Shown piece by piece: positions 21,929-22,900 of a DNA stretch of 22,900 nucleotides. The notes under the pieces are model-generated. The model ran no database searches, was not told the origin of the DNA, and was given only the letters and a program-made list of their open reading frames with translations. The position numbers and the translations under genes are program-made. The stretch lies in assembly GCA_018780025.1 (NCBI GenBank), contig JADMKH010000314.1, positions 1 through 22,900 on the forward strand, written 5' to 3'. This DNA is from Thiobacillus sp. (GTDB taxonomy: Bacteria > Pseudomonadota > Gammaproteobacteria > Burkholderiales > Thiobacillaceae). The first letter of the stretch is position 1. Every line of letters begins with the position of its first letter.

Positions 21929-22900
21929 GCCATCGTTGCCAGCGTTTTACGGAAGCGCGCCAGGGCCAGCGTGAACAGGACCGCACCGATTGCCGCCAGG
22001 CTGAGGAACTGCGGCCAGACCACATCGAGGCCGGCGCCACGATAGAGAATGGCCTGGGAGAGCATGACGAAGTGGGTGTTGGGCGCGGCCTGCATGATGA
22101 ACTGGACGGCGTCAGGCATGCTTTCGCGCGGCGTCATGCCACCCGACAGGACCTGCAGCGGCAGCAGGAACATCAACAGCAGCAGCCCGAACTGCGGCAT
22201 CGTGCGGGCGAGGGTGGCGAGGAAGATGCCCATGGACGTGGTCGCGAACAGGTGCAGGGTCGCACCCGCGAAAAACAGCGCGACTGAGCCTTCGATGGGG
22301 ACTGCAAGCAGGCCGCGGACAATGAACGTCAACGAGAACCACGAGGCCGCGAGCACGACCAGGGCCATGGCTAATACCTTGCTGCTCATAATCTCGAAAG
22401 GCGTCACCGGCATTACCAGCAGGTGTTCCACCGTCCCGTGCTCGCGCTCGCGGATGAGTGCGGCACCAGTGAGGACGATGGAAAGCATGGTGATGGCGCT
22501 GATGACCTCCATGACGGCGCCAAACCAGGACTTGTCCAGCTCGGGGTTGAAGCGTGCCCGTAAAACCAGATCGACCGCTGGAGCCGTTTCGGCACGATAC
22601 CCCCGCATGAAATCATTCACCTCGCCCGAGACGATCGCCTGGATATAGCTGCTGCCGGTAAAGCCCTGGCTCATCCGGGTGGCATCGACATTAAGCTGCA
22701 GCACGGGACTATGCCCCGCGAGGAGATCGCGCTGGAAACCGGACGGGATGTGCAGGGCGAAGGTGTCGAGTCCTGCATCCATCCGGGCGTCCATCTCGGC
22801 TGTCGTGATCAGGGCTGGCGGCAGGAAATAGGGCGGATAGACGTCGTCGATGATACGGTTGGAAAGCGCAGAGCGGTCCTCGTCGACGATGGCGATGGGC
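21925..22900 (-). CDS. ABC-2 type transporter permease (YhhJ-like), N-terminus beyond the window
   Basis: The C-terminal 324 codons of an ABC-2 permease; the reading frame is open to the window edge, where PIAIVDEDRSALSNRII is part of the extracytoplasmic domain. The coupling region IREREHGTVEHLLVMPVTPF matches the family. At least five membrane helices follow, with LSGGMTPRESMPDAVQFIMQ and a tail ending RKTLATMA. It is a paralogue of the permease at 1458-2564, which has REKERGTIEQLLVSPLTP and the same LSGAWTPPEAMP and LLKGAGLDVLW landmarks. Related permeases work with an ABC ATPase and an HlyD-type adaptor, presumably encoded to the right of the window. The MFS gene overlaps its stop by 4 nt. 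Confidence 0.9.
   Translation of the reverse strand, partial: PIAIVDEDRSALSNRIIDDVYPPYFLPPALITTAEMDARMDAGLDTFALHIPSGFQRDLLAGHSPVLQLNVDATRMSQGFTGSSYIQAIVSGEVNDFMRGYRAETAPAVDLVLRARFNPELDKSWFGAVMEVISAITMLSIVLTGAALIREREHGTVEHLLVMPVTPFEIMSSKVLAMALVVLAASWFSLTFIVRGLLAVPIEGSVALFFAGATLHLFATTSMGIFLATLARTMPQFGLLLLMFLLPLQVLSGGMTPRESMPDAVQFIMQAAPNTHFVMLSQAILYRGAGLDVVWPQFLSLAAIGAVLFTLALARFRKTLATMA

Overview
The window reads as a GC-rich proteobacterial chromosome segment. The style suggests a betaproteobacterium: DUF2934 and DUF883-type stress proteins, beta-class GST, OhrR, an LpxR-like outer-membrane protein and an EmrAB-type pump. That assignment is inference; no rRNA, tRNA or taxonomic marker gene is present. 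I see no CRISPR array, no intact insertion sequence and no phage module. Genes are packed in short operons, several with 4-nt ATGA overlaps.

Region 1 (1-4600) is a leftward run of six genes: a TetR-type regulator, an exported alanine/lysine-rich helical protein with LEA-like 11-residue repeats, a cytosolic DUF883-headed protein with a homologous repeat tail, an ABC-2 permease with no ATPase beside it, a membrane-anchored metallophosphoesterase, and a 76-residue membrane protein overlapping it by 4 nt. Divergent from the regulator lies a DUF2934/coiled-coil stress protein (4603-5109), with a perfect 14-bp palindrome between the two. An exported alpha/beta hydrolase follows (5269-6003).

Region 2 (6093-10400) holds two redox-stress units. 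The leftward unit is MarR - Old Yellow Enzyme - glutathione transferase - DODA-type dioxygenase, with a good promoter and a palindrome over its -35 box. The rightward unit is glutathione peroxidase - OhrR, behind a consensus TTGACA that sits on a very long inverted repeat (18-bp perfect arms).

Region 3 (10621-14862) is a molybdenum-hydroxylase operon: small 2Fe-2S subunit, Tat-exported large subunit, XdhC-type maturation protein and MocA-type cytidylyltransferase. The large subunit is broken by an apparent 37-nt deletion that removes a conserved Gly-rich motif.

Region 4 (15158-18870) is a leftward MarR - EmrA - EmrB - UspA group with a good promoter/operator. EmrA carries a one-base frameshift. 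Region 5 (18848-19635) has no intact gene. It holds a decayed CDGSH iron-sulfur protein gene and unidentified coding remnants, all on the minus strand. Region 6 (19636-22900) is leftward: an ABC-2 permease entering from the right edge, an MFS transporter and an LpxR-like lipid A deacylase. A degenerate second copy of the permease 3' end lies just before lpxR.

The overall theme is envelope, electrophile and peroxide stress. The most unusual items are the paired exported/cytosolic LEA-like proteins under a TetR regulator, the oversized palindrome before gpx-ohrR, and the duplicated permease tail. Three genes are frame-disrupted, so read-level verification matters before any is called a true pseudogene.
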